Counted from the stretch's first letter, positions 35,734 to 45,623 are shown. The stretch is DNA of 64,000 nt from Solicoccozyma terricola (GCA_001600875.1 BCLD01000007.1:1033446-1097445); one strand, 5' to 3'. Made by a program: numbers and translations. Notes: generated by a model not told the origin, from the letters alone.

Positions 35734-38444
35734 TCAATCCAATATGATAACATCCCAAGCGTCCACATCGATTATTTCAATCTCTTTTCCCTTTCCTTTC
35801 GAAAGGGAATTGATTGGTGAATGTAGATCAGGCGCTGATGAAAGCGCTGATGAAGGCGAAGGCGTTGGTGGACTAGCTTCATCCACAGAAGAGGTGGTGG
35901 TGTTGGTGTTGGTGTTTGGGATGCTGTCGGATCCACTACTGCTTTCTTCAACGACGGCGACAACGCTTTCTTCAACGACGGCGACCACGCTTGCTTCAGC
36001 GACGGCGACGACGACTCCCACACTTTCAACCCCTTCTTCCAACTTGACCCTCTCTTCTTCCACCTTGACCACCACCTCAAGCAGGGGATTTCCAAATGCA
36101 GCCCTCCCCAATTCCACAAAGTCCTCTGCCTCCACAGCTTCCAATTTGATTTGAAACTTGAGAGGGAGCACACACTTCTCTACCACTGCTCCCATCCTCA
36201 ATGCAGACTGATCCACATTCTTCACAACCACTCCTCCTTGCCTTAACGTCAACTCTCGCTTCCTTGAATCTCTCTGATATTTCTGCCAGAGACAAAGAGA
36301 GTTCTCAATGTCCACCAGGCTGACACCAGGAACAGGAGCGGAAAATCCAGCATTGGAGAATCCACTCGTCGGCGTAAAACCCAACCTCTTCCACTGATCC
36401 CACTGCTGAGATAACAACCACTTCATCCCCTTCAGTTGCTGCCTGTCGTGCATTGAAAGCTCAGGAAGAATCAGAGACAATCCATTCTTCGCACCTCGTC
36501 CATTGCAGATCCAGTCAGTGGTAGACAGAGCAATACCACGGATGTAGTTGAGATGGAGAGTAAGCTGAAGGCCGTGATAATGTCCTATTCCCCAGTAAGT
36601 CTGAATCTTGTTCCAGGCCTCTTCAAGACACGTAGTGACAGTGTAGAAATGGGGAATCCGCTCCCTCATGAGATGAGAGATGCTTCGCATTGCTGTGGGG
36701 AAAGATAGAGGGTGTTCAGCGCGGAAATTTCACCCAGTCGCTCGCTCGCTCGCTCGCATTCAACATCGATGGTATTGTGCATTTCTGGCATCCGCTACTC
36801 CATCTCGTTCGCCACCTCGTTCGCCATCTCGTTCGCCATCTCGTTCGCCATCTCGTTTGCCATCTCGTTCACCATCTCGAACGCCATCTCATTCGCATTC
36901 CGGTCGCTCCTTTCCCGCATCTCGCTCGTATCCATCTCGTTCACCATCTCGCTTGTATCCATCTCGTTCGCCATCTCGCTCGTCAGCTCGTTCGTATTCC
37001 GCATCTCGCTCGTATGAAAGCTCGTACTTTCGCTCGCAATTCGCATCTCTCTCACTCGTAATTCCGCAACTCGGCCGTCGCTTTTAAACATCGCTCGCTT
37101 AAAAAGACTCACCATTCACATAGTTAAATCTCCCACCATACCTCTTATCCGGGTGAATCTGATAGGAGCCAGTGAACAACTTGAATCCAGTCTTTACCGC
37201 ATCCCCTAGTATCTTGGTATACACCTCCTCTTTGTACGTTGCCCACCTCACATCTCCACCAGGTAATCCCTTCCTTATAACCTCCCAAGTCTCCATCTTT
37301 CCAAACTGCCAGAGAACCATAACTCTCCAGCATGCTTCCTCTACTGTATCCACCCACACTCCATCTTTCCAGCGCGGATCCGAGTTATCTCCTGGTGGTG
37401 GTGGATCTGTTTTGTAGCCATCTATGACATGCTTGATTAAGAATTGTGACGTCCGGTCCTGGTGTCTGAAAACATTTGATGTTCTAGCGTAGAATAAATC
37501 ATCGTCCGTCCAAGGAGCTGCCTCTCCTCGCTCTCTCTTCTCAAAGATCTTTTGACGCTCTGCGCACCAGTAGAAATATTGATCCAGATGCTTCCTAGCC
37601 ATATACATCTGTCCTTCAATTCCGGGAACAGTCACCAGCTCCAACTCTCCTAATGTTGCAGCTATCTCATCCTTGTCCTTGTCTGTTATTCCAGAGCCTT
37701 TGATTTGTATGGTACGGAGGGGAGCTTGTACTGTGATGTATCTTTTGGCATAGACGGGTACTGGAACAAAGTCGGGAGGGACAAAGTAGTCAAAGTCATC
37801 CTCTTCCTCTTCCTCTTCCTCGCCGTCTTCCTCCTCGTTCTCGCTTTCGTTTTCTCCAATAAATTCACTTCCCTCATCTTCTATTTCATCCGCATCGTTG
37901 ACAGCAGGGAGATTGGCGACAGGGAGATTGGCGACAGGGAGATCGGCGACAGGGAGACTTCCCTCATCTTCTATTTCATCCGCATCGTTGATAGCAGGGA
38001 GATTGGCGACAGGGGGGATTATATTGGGATTTTCGTCGGCGGCAGGGAAATGTCTGCTTCGTTTTGAGTCCAGCTGGTCCCCAAGATGATCAGGAGATAT
38101 ATATTTCCAGGAGAATGCAAGCTGCCACTCACAGTGATCATCACGCAGTCTAGTAGTGCTCGTTGCACCGGAATAGTCTGCACCGGAACGTTCTGAACGC
38201 TCTGAACGTCGTTGGCATTCGAGACGCATCTTTCTCTCGAGACCTCTACTTCCTCCTGCTTTACCAGCACCTGCCTCCTCCTCACAGCTGGTTTCTCTTC
38301 CAGCTCATCCTCCTCCTCATCAGGCTCAGGCTTGACCAATCTATAATCGACCGCTCGAGTGGGTCGGAGGGAGCGTCTCTTGCTGACTTCCTCCGGCTGA
38401 GGTGAAGCGGATCGTTTTTTGGATGAGCTGGCGAGTGCATTCAT
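35734..38444 (-). CDS. Protein with HMUDK-type helical domain (5-hmdU DNA kinase/thymine pyrophosphorylase-like)
   Basis: Exons 38444-38133, 38073-37113 and 36692-35734 join in phase to 2232 nt, 743 residues. The N-terminus is basic (SKKRSASPQPEEVSKRRSLR), like a nuclear localisation signal, then acidic with a repeated NLPA(I/V)NDADEIEDEGS block. The core resembles, from memory of Pfam 5-hmdU DNA kinase helical domain: YFYWCAERQKIFEKRERGE, APWTDDDLFYARTSNVFRHQ, DRTSQFLIKHVI, VMVLWQFGKMETWEVI, FTGSYQIHP, and in the last exon VTTCLEEAWNKIQTYWGIG plus DWICNGRGAKNGL. In phages this helical domain partners a P-loop kinase; here there is none. The C-terminal half has tandem VVAVVEES repeats and ends DAWDVIILD. 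The second intron is 420 nt of tandem repeat. Function unproven; a role in DNA base recognition is inference. Confidence 0.65.
36735..37075 (-). repeat. Tandem 12-nt purine-rich repeat inside the HMUDK-like gene intron
   Basis: Lies in the intron 36693-37112. Read in the gene's sense, about 20-25 units of a 12-nt theme GCGAACGAGATG, with variants GCGAGCGAGATG and ATACGAGCGAGATG. Near the acceptor there is (GCGA)n. On the plus strand it appears as CATCTCGTTCGC repeats. It opens frames on both strands that look like Ser-Pro-Arg or Asn-Glu-Met repeats and are not taken as coding. Confidence 0.9.
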
Positions 38445-38643
38445 TGCGGGTAGCTGGACTGGAAGGGTGAGGGGATGGGGATGGGGAGGATGAGGAGGAT
38501 GAGGACGAAGAGAGGTCAGGGAACGAGTGCCTCCCGTTTCCTGTTCAACTCCGCGTGTGAGAAATGAGAAATGAGAAATGAGATATAGATCCAACCGTCA
38601 TTCTTCATCCCGTACCATCCCAGCCAACTCCAACTCCACCACC
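38445..38643. promoter_or_regulatory. Short bidirectional promoter, HMUDK-like gene / ATG43-like gene
   Basis: Only 199 nt lie between the two start codons. It contains three tandem copies of GAGAAAT(GA) at 38560-38582 and a GGATGAGGAGGATGAGGA tract at 38475-38510. Confidence 0.5.
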
Positions 38644-39637
38644 ATGACCTCTCTCAACCCCAGCCACCTCCCTTTCCTATCATCGAGTCCTCGCCATGCT
38701 CAAGCCGTCCACCGCCAACCACAGTCCGGCACCGATGTGGACGACGACCAAGTCAGCGACGTCGATTCACAAGGGTACCCGAAGAGGTTAGAGAGGTTGG
38801 AGAGGGATGAGAGACGGAGAGCGAAGAGGGAAGGTAGACAGAGGGTACAAAGGGTAGTTCCTGCTATCCCAGATCTAAGGTAAGGGGATTTGTCTTAACC
38901 GTCGTCTCGTCGTCATATTGCATACTCGTATCTCGACTAATATCGCCGAATTCGTCGTCTTGTGGTGTACACAGATTCGAGCAGGTATGTCCCTGGGCTG
39001 ATAGCTTCTTACAGTGCTCTTTGAGAACTAAAAATCTCCCTTATCCGTGATTCCAGTCATACCTCCTCTCCATTCGACCATTCTTACATCCTATTCCTCG
39101 GAAAGACGACTCACGCGGTCCACTCTCGACTGATGGTTCTGAAGCAAGACACGATATAGAAGGAGAGCACTCAAACACCCTCACTACGTCTACCAATGAA
39201 GATGCGGTATTCCATTGGGGTAGAGAGGTTCAGATTGAGTGGGGTCAGGCGATGTGGGTGACATTTCGGGATCAGGTGGGTTTCTATACTTGCTCCTATC
39301 TTAACGTCCCCCCCCCCCCGATGTCCTACGTCCATGTCGAGATTGCGATGCGCAACATTACTGACTGAGCTTTGCGTTGGGGTCTACTTTTCTCTAGGTC
39401 ATCTCACCTCTCTTCCAAGGTTTCATGTGGGGTTCCCTTGCCATTGCTCTATCAGCTACATCCTCCATTGTACGAACAACTCTATACCCGGCTGGACATG
39501 AGAATAAAGGGAGGATAGTAGGAGGATCTGGTGGTGGAGTTGGGGAAGGAGAAGTGGTTGGGAATTCAGATGAGAGAGGTTGGTGGAGGAAGTGGGTGAA
39601 GAGTTGGGGTGGTGGATTGGAGACGATTTTTGCGTAG
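38644..39637 (+). CDS. Atg43/DUF1770-like outer-membrane mitophagy receptor
   Basis: Matches the fungal DUF1770 family, whose fission yeast member Atg43 is a mitophagy receptor. The hallmark PDLRFEQSYLLSIRPF is built from three exons: exon 1 ends PDLR, a 10-nt exon (38975-38984) gives FEQ, and the next exon starts SYLLSIRPF. Upstream there is SQGYPKRLERLERDERRRAK. The C-terminal exons read VQIEWGQAMWVTFRDQVISP and a hydrophobic stretch MWGSLAIALSATSSIV, with a Gly-rich tail ending LETIFA, TAG at 39635-39637. Mitochondrial location and mitophagy role are inferred from the family. Confidence 0.78.
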
Positions 39638-40015
39638 GCGGGGCGCCTCGGAGTGAGGAGAGGCGTGAATGCAGACGTGGCGTAGGACGGAGGAGGTGCA
39701 GTGCACAAATGGCGGGGGTGTGGCCTAGAGGTGTCGACCTAGAGGTGCGTTAAGACGGCAAAAAGATTGTATTCTATGAGATGCGAGAAAATCTGTCCTT
39801 GAAGTTCCATCGGATCGGGTCTTGATCGAACATCTACGATCAGAGGAAGCATTTTCTCGTTGGAAGGAGTTGCTCCGTCATCGATGGATATACAGAAACG
39901 TCCGATGTCATATTCTCATTACGACACTTCATTTCAAGACATCTTGACTCTTTTCTCTTCTACCACCGGAAAAAAAACACAGCCAACCCCTCGATTGGGG
40001 GGGGGGGCAGGGGCA
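39638..40015. other. Intergenic region between convergent genes
   Basis: About 380 nt of presumed 3' UTRs of the ATG43-like gene and the unknown mitochondrial gene. A G run (GGGGGGGGG) sits at 39998-40006. No gene supported. Confidence 0.45.
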
Positions 40016-40866
40016 TCACTTGCCTTCCTCCCTTTCTCTCGCCGCTACCTTCTCCAACACTTCCATCACATATTCATCCATTCCCTTTGGTAATTGCAAT
40101 ACGCCATCCTCTGTGCATATCCGATACATTGGTTGAGGCTCATACGTATCTGCCATTATCTGAATGGATCGATTCGATAATCAGTATGTACACATCGTGA
40201 TCGTGTAACTCATGTTGAAGAAGAAGCATTGAACGAAGTGATGAACCCGCCCCCCCCCCCCCTCCCCGCGAGAAGGCTCACTTTATTATTCTGTACAAAG
40301 ACAGTCCCAATGATATCCTCCGTTTCTGAAATTCTACCAGCTGGTGGTAATCGTCTTTCATCGTTGATATGCATATATCCATCACCTGGACGCAAACCGG
40401 CTTCCATGGTCACAGTTGGACATCTATCAGTTGATATTGCTTTTTTGATAGCTGAATGTAGAAGCTTTCTATGAATCGTGGGCAGGGTTGATCAATGGAT
40501 CAGCCGTTGGGGGGAAAAAAAACCAGGAAAATCTCTCAACAACGAAAAAGAAAGATGGGTTCTCACTCACAAGAACGATTTATTTTCTTTAAAATCCGAC
40601 AACTTTGCATCACTTGACATTGGTAAAAATCCAATAATAGTTTGAGATGATGGAATCGGTGTATGAGGTAAAAAGCTAAGTGCGAGTTTGTTTGAAGTTA
40701 CGGGATGATAGTAAAGATGAGGATGATCTGGATCTCGTGTTGGTGGTGATTGAGTTGAATAACGATGTCTACGTGGGAGTGTAGTCCATGATTTGCGAAA
40801 AATGGCGCGGGTTGAAGGGAGGATGGCGGAGGTGATGGTGGTGGTAGTGGTGGTACGGAGGGACAT
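40016..40866 (-). CDS. Conserved fungal mitochondrial protein of unknown function
   Basis: I recall relatives in other fungi but no function. Start 40866 gives a Ser/Thr/Arg-rich presequence-like N-terminus (SLRTTTTTTITSAIL, then RRHRYSTQSPPTRD). The conserved body reads HLYYHPVTSNKLALSFLPHT, SQTIIGFLP, LSDFKENKSFLRKLLHSAIK, then LRPGDGYMHINDERRLPPAG and GRISETEDIIGTVFVQNNK. The last exon reads TYEPQPMYRICTEDGVLQLP, KGMDEYVMEVLEKVAA, ending at TGA 40016-40018. The same frame is open back to an ATG at 41049 (MAAGALLDCHRP), so a longer N-terminus cannot be excluded. The ISETEDIIG and GYMHINDER motifs look like an active or binding site, but this is a guess. One intron has a 13-nt C run (40250-40262). 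Confidence 0.72.
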
Positions 40867-41662
40867 GGTTCGGTAGGGTATTTTGTGGAACGGTGGTTTG
40901 ACGTCCTGTGGATGCTGTAGATGGGTTGAAGTGTATATGGGATCGATCTGGGCTACGACGTCTGACGTAATCATGGTCCACAGCAATTCAAGGTCAACCG
41001 TATCTACAATGTCTGGACGATGGCAGTCAAGGAGAGCACCGGCAGCCATACACTGTGCGTTGGATCATGTACCAAGACCCGGCTCTCCTTGCAAGATAGA
41101 ACGATAGAACCATGTTTCCCAAATAACAACAAATCATCACCTCAACTCACGCGTATAACTTGACCTCGCAATCACGTCGATCGATCGAGATAGCAACGTT
41201 GACTTGGAATAGGACCAGTCCATGATGAAATATACAGCGTGTGTCCAAGGGGGAAGCATCCACTTGTCGAATGTAGAATGATTGCAATTAGAAATTCACC
41301 TGCCTCCAGTTGTACCTATTGATAAACCTCATAGTCGAATGACCCACTCCGCCCACTCGGCGCGAATCAGACCGATCTCTACTCCCTCCCTAAGAAAGAA
41401 ACCTCGAACACACAATGACTTGTATGCCACCTCGCAATGCATAACAAGTTACTGCCCCGTCACTCCGCACGCTGGTCCCCGGCCGCTGATGACGTTTCGT
41501 TGTGACTAGGGAAACAGGTGGAGGTCTGGATGGAAGAGATGGTCCCCCCCTCCACCGGCACATGCCCTCCCACACACACCGCTTTAACGATCGCACGATC
41601 TATATAATTCCCTTACATCTCAACACCACCACTGAGAATACTACATCCAACCCAGCCTAATT
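40867..41662. promoter_or_regulatory. Divergent promoter, unknown mitochondrial gene / cyanase
   Basis: About 800 nt between outward-facing starts. The part from 40867 to 41049 is open in frame with the unknown gene and might be coding. A CTATATAATT TATA-like element at 41599-41608 lies 55 nt before the cyanase ATG. No further gene or repeat is seen. Confidence 0.5.
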
Positions 41663-42681
41663 ATGGACGCTCATAAAGCAACTACCGGTCCTCTTGCTGG
41701 TCTACCACCAGCATGTCATGAGCTTCTAGCAGCCAAGGATGCGAAAGGTATGTGTGTGCTTTTATCTATTCGGTTAAACCACCATCCCCCGGGGGGGGGG
41801 GGGGGGGGACCGATCCTTCCATTGTCCCAAGATACATCTCTAACACACTGAATACCCCGAATGCGCCGTTTTGCTTTTCCTCTTCTTTTCCTTCAGGCTT
41901 GACTTTTGAGCAGATCGCAAAGGAATTAAATCGACCAGAGGTTTGGACAGCAGCTTTGTTTTACGGTCAAGCCAAGGTAAAAAATAGCCTTTCATACACC
42001 TTCAACACCATCCAATTCGATATCTCAGAGCTAACGAACCGCCCCTTTTTCTTTTTTGGCCTCTGTTTTTTCTTCTTCTTAACCCTCCAACTGATACATA
42101 TTTGTAACAAGCAAAGCCAGATAAAGAAACTCTAACTCGTCTCACTGAGATTTTAGACATCTCATCTTCAAAACTTTCACAAGGTTTCGGTGATAGTTAT
42201 GTAGTTCATCGTGGGGAGAGTTGGACTTGGCCACCTAAGGATCCGGTTTTGTATAGGTTGTATGAGGTGTTGGTTGTTTATGGGGTGAGTGGGCCGCGCG
42301 GGGAGCAGCGGGGAGCAGGGGGGAGGGCGTTGAGAGGTTCCACGGATGATCATTTTGCTCATGGGCTCTGCTTTGCGTCTGTGGGGGGTTTTGGCGGTTT
42401 CAGTATTCGTACAAGGCGCTCATTGCTGAAAAGGTGAGTTCTGTTGCCTCCGTCATAGACAGTTGAATCCTTTTACCAACCACCTAAATTTCCCCCACCC
42501 CACCAAACCAAAAAAACAGTTCGGTGACGGTATAATGTCCGCTATTGATTTCCGTACTTCTGTAACTCGAAAACCAGATCCAAAAGGGGATCGAGTAGTG
42601 ATTACTCTTGATGGTAAATTTTTACCTTATTCAAAGGTTGGAGATGGTGGTGCTTGGACTAGGGAGAGTGAGACGTCGTGA
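41663..42681 (+). CDS. CYN1: Cyanate hydratase (cyanase)
   Basis: Converts cyanate and bicarbonate to ammonia and CO2 as a homodecamer, EC 4.2.1.104. The N-terminal helix-turn-helix-like domain reads [20 protein letters not shown] and [18 protein letters not shown]. The catalytic domain has [19 protein letters not shown] with the family's Arg and Glu (RLYE), and [13 protein letters not shown] with the catalytic Ser. It ends DGKFLPYSK then [14 protein letters not shown] at 42679-42681. All three catalytic residues are visible. Introns interrupt at least five times; one has an 18-nt G run (41791-41808). The next gene in the same direction is SQR, 410 nt on. Confidence 0.96.
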
Positions 42682-43091
42682 TCAGGTTAAAGGGCGATGT
42701 GGGGGAAAAGGACCACAGGAATGAGGAGATGATAAGAAGAAGAAGAAGAAGAAGAAGGAGGGTATGGATGCCCGGGGGGTTTGTTAATATTAGCCTGCCT
42801 GTTCTGCGATACATGTTGGACCAGGCTGCTTACCATGAGACATTTGTCCACCAAATGTCTCGCCACCCTCGCCACCCTCGCCACCCTCGCCACCCAATTC
42901 GCCACCCAATTCGCCACCCCCCGCCACCCGATCACGCCATTCGCCACGTGGCTAGATCCGAATAAAAAGTTGGGAATGTCCACTTAATAATAGTAAAACA
43001 GGCCACAGTTCATCGTTCACATCGTCGAGCAGCATCAGCAGCATCAGCAGCATCAGCACCATCTACCACCCACCATCCACCATCCACCAAC
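42682..43091. promoter_or_regulatory. Cyanase-SQR intergenic region with palindrome and tandem repeats
   Basis: Contains AGAAG repeats (42730-42757), a perfect 9-bp inverted repeat with 5-nt spacer (42838-42860), a CGCCACCCT/CGCCACCCAATT tandem repeat (42861-42930), and CAGCAT repeats (43029-43057) in the SQR leader. These presumably include the cyanase 3' UTR and the SQR promoter. Confidence 0.6.
42838..42860. repeat. Perfect inverted repeat AGACATTTG-5-CAAATGTCT
   Basis: Two 9-nt arms that are exact reverse complements, separated by TCCAC. It lies 157 nt after the cyanase stop and 232 nt before the SQR ATG, directly before the CGCCACCCT tandem repeat. It could be a dimer operator or an RNA hairpin. 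Confidence 0.7.
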
Positions 43092-45623
43092 ATGGCATCC
43101 ACCCTCATCAACGCTGCTCGATTCGCATCCACATCTGCAGCTGGCGCAATCAGTGCAGGAAAACACAAGATCGTCGTAGTCGGCGGAGGTGAGTTGGTTA
43201 TCTTCTTTCTCTCGTCCATGTAACCCCCCCCCTCCAAGCCACAAAACAACTGATTTTATTCGGGGTGGTATAGGATCGGCTGGTCTTGCGGTTGCCAATC
43301 AGCTTTATAATTCGTTTAAACATGATGGAAAGGAATTAGGAAAGGGAGATATCGCTATTGTTGATGTGAGTCATGGCGCCGGGACCGGTCTCTTCTGGAA
43401 CGCGAGCGTGAGCACAGCGAGCACTGGGGGTCCCTGAGCGGAGCGATTGAGTATCGTTTCTGCGAGCGAAGCGAACAATATATCCCTGAGTGGAGCGAAG
43501 ACTATTGTCATCTGCGAGCGCAGCAAGCAACATCTTCCTTTCGTGCGCGAGCGAAGCGAGCACTATGTCTTACTAAGCGGAGCGAAGAATCTCTCTTCTT
43601 GCGAGCGCAGCGAGCAATATGACATTGAGCGAGCAAAGATATCTCTTGCGAGCGTAGCTAGCAATATATCCTTGATCGGAGCGAAGATCATTTTCCTCTG
43701 CAAGCTCAGCGAACACTATGTCTTCCTAAGCGGAGCGAAAGTCTCTCTTGCGAGTATCGAGAGCAATATCTTTTCTATATTCCGCGAGCGAGCGAGGTTG
43801 GGGCGATGCTGTCTCTTCCTCTCCGTTCAACGAAGAATAAAGCTCTTTAAAAGCAGCGTACGGCACGACAATCCTTGGTAACGACCAGAATAAACTAACA
43901 TCACATTTTTCACCCACCCTTCTCCTCCTCCATTGCCATCTCTCAATCCTTGTTGGTCACCCTACCATCTTGGGAAATCCGTTCACCCAGTCCGCAACAC
44001 AACATCACTTCCAACCAGGATGGACGTTGGTTGGTGCCGGTCTAAAAGCGAAAGAATCATTCGTTAGACCTATGGATTCCCTCATCGGATCACATATCTC
44101 GCATATCCCTGCATCTGCGAAATCATTCTCACCTTCTTCAAACTCGTTGGAATTGAGTAATGGTGATATTGTTAAATATGATTATCTGATCGTGGCTGCT
44201 GGTCTACAAATCAGTGAGTCTAGCCGTCCATCTGAAGAATCCAAGTCATGACCAAATGTATCTCTTCTACCTCCCTCAGACTACAACAAAGTCAAAGGTC
44301 TCTCCGAAGCCCTCCTCAACCCTCTCGAATCCAAAGTCTCGACCATCTACTCATACGATACCTGCGACAAAACCTGGGATCTCATCGAGTCGACTAAAAG
44401 TGGAAAAGCGCTCTTCACTCAACCGTTTGGACCTGTGAAATGTGCTGGAGGTGAGAGGGGGCATTTATCAAACTATTTCCAAGTTCACCTGCATGACGCT
44501 GATGAGAGTGGGTGGGACTTGATTGCGTCTGTTGGAATCCCTCAGCACCTCAAAAGATCAACTACATGGCATGGGATAGATGGCGTCAAAACAATCTCCC
44601 TGTTCAATCTGAATTCGTCACTGGAATGCCTACAATGTTCTCCGTCCCTCATTACTCGAAAGCGCTCGACGAGTTGAGGAAATCAAGAGGTATTGATGCT
44701 TCGTTCAACACTGATCTAGTGGAAATTAGGGAGAAGGACAGGGTCGCTGTGTTCAAAGAGACGAATGGGGGCAAGATCGTGGAGAAGAGTTATGATATGA
44801 TGTGAGTCTGGAGGTTTGGGAGGAAGAGTTGATGATGATGATGGACTGAGACGCCGACGTTTTCGATAGTCACGTCACACCACCGATGGGTCCGCTCGAC
44901 GTGTTGAAGGTGAGTATTATCTACCTACCGGGGGTGGGGGGGAGGTGGTGACGGTCGTATCGTATTAACCCTAGCACTTCCTTGCAGAACTCCCCGCTTG
45001 CAGACGCCGCAGGATGGGTCGACGTCTCCTCTTCGTCCCTTCAACATACCAAATTCTCCAACGTGTTCTCGTTGGGTGATTGTTCGAGCTTGCCTACGTC
45101 CAAGGTGAGTTGGGGAATCTTCTTCACGCTCCTCCCCCCCATTCCTCTCACGCTCTCCTCCAACTGATATTCATTCGTTGACAATCCTTCCGATCTTACA
45201 GACCGCAGCGGCTATCACAGCTCAGACTCCCGTCTTGGTTGAGAATTTGACACAGTTGATGGAGACTGGAAAAGTCGGTCAAGCATCTTACGATGGCTAC
45301 ACGTCATGTCCTCTCTTCACCTCATATGGCAGCGTACGTGTATATGCCCCACGCATATCTCACCCATTGACCTCTCTCAAGCTAACAATCAACCCGCTCT
45401 TCCCACACACATCCAGCTCATGCTCGCTGAATTCGTCTACGGCGCCAAACCAAAAGAGTCATTTGGTTCTATCGTGGATCAACGTAATCCCAACAGGGCA
45501 TTCTATCACTTGGCGAAAGACGTCTTCCCGTATGTATACTTCAACAACATGGTGAAGGGGACGTGGTATGGGCCGAATGGCTTAGTTCCACCTCAGTACG
45601 TACCGTCCGTTGTACCGTCATAA
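43092..45623 (+). CDS. HMT2: Mitochondrial sulfide:quinone oxidoreductase (Hmt2/SQRDL type)
   Basis: Flavoprotein that oxidises sulfide and passes electrons to ubiquinone at the inner mitochondrial membrane. A presequence (MASTLINAARFASTSAAG) precedes the FAD fold KIVVVGGGSAGLAVANQL. After a 625-nt intron (43366-43990) the family motif QHHFQPGWTLVGAGL follows directly. Then come YDYLIVAAGLQINYNK, TQPFGPVKCAG with one redox-type Cys, MAWDRWRQNN, TPPMGPLDVL, FSLGDCSSLPTSKTAAAI and TSYGSLMLAEFVYG. It ends PPQYVPSVVPS, TAA at 45621-45623. About seven introns. The order of motifs fits eukaryotic type II SQR. Position beside cyanase is noted separately. Confidence 0.94.
43401..43797 (+). repeat. 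Alternating tandem repeat inside SQR intron 1
   Basis: About 14 units of 22-30 nt in the sense strand. Two unit types alternate: A, like TGCGAGCGCAGCGAGCAATA followed by T/G and TCTT; and B, like CTAAGCGGAGCGAAGAATCT followed by CTCTTC. Units are 70-90% alike by eye. There is almost no reverse-complement copy (GCTCGC), so the array is strand-asymmetric. The type B unit matches those of the PRP18 intron. Confidence 0.88.

Noticed and set aside
36690..37115. Open frames on both strands coding Ser-Pro-Arg or Asn-Glu-Met repeats
   Set aside because: They are products of the 12-nt tandem repeat in an intron; flanking exons splice cleanly across it and restore the HMUDK-like domain.
38445..38594. 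N-terminal extension of the HMUDK-like protein upstream of 38444
   Set aside because: The upstream frame has no ATG start and is Pro/His low-complexity; ATG at 38444 is the first good start.
42861..42930. Possible coding of a Pro/His repeat peptide (42678-42965 frame)
   Set aside because: Tandem repeat after the cyanase stop codon; low-complexity translation only.
43401..43797. Regularly spaced repeats reminiscent of a CRISPR array
   Set aside because: Units are contiguous and degenerate without unique spacers, lie in a eukaryotic intron, and no cas genes exist.
43447..43881. 144-residue open frame within the SQR intron
   Set aside because: It reads through the tandem repeat; the SQR protein requires splicing from 43365 to 43991.
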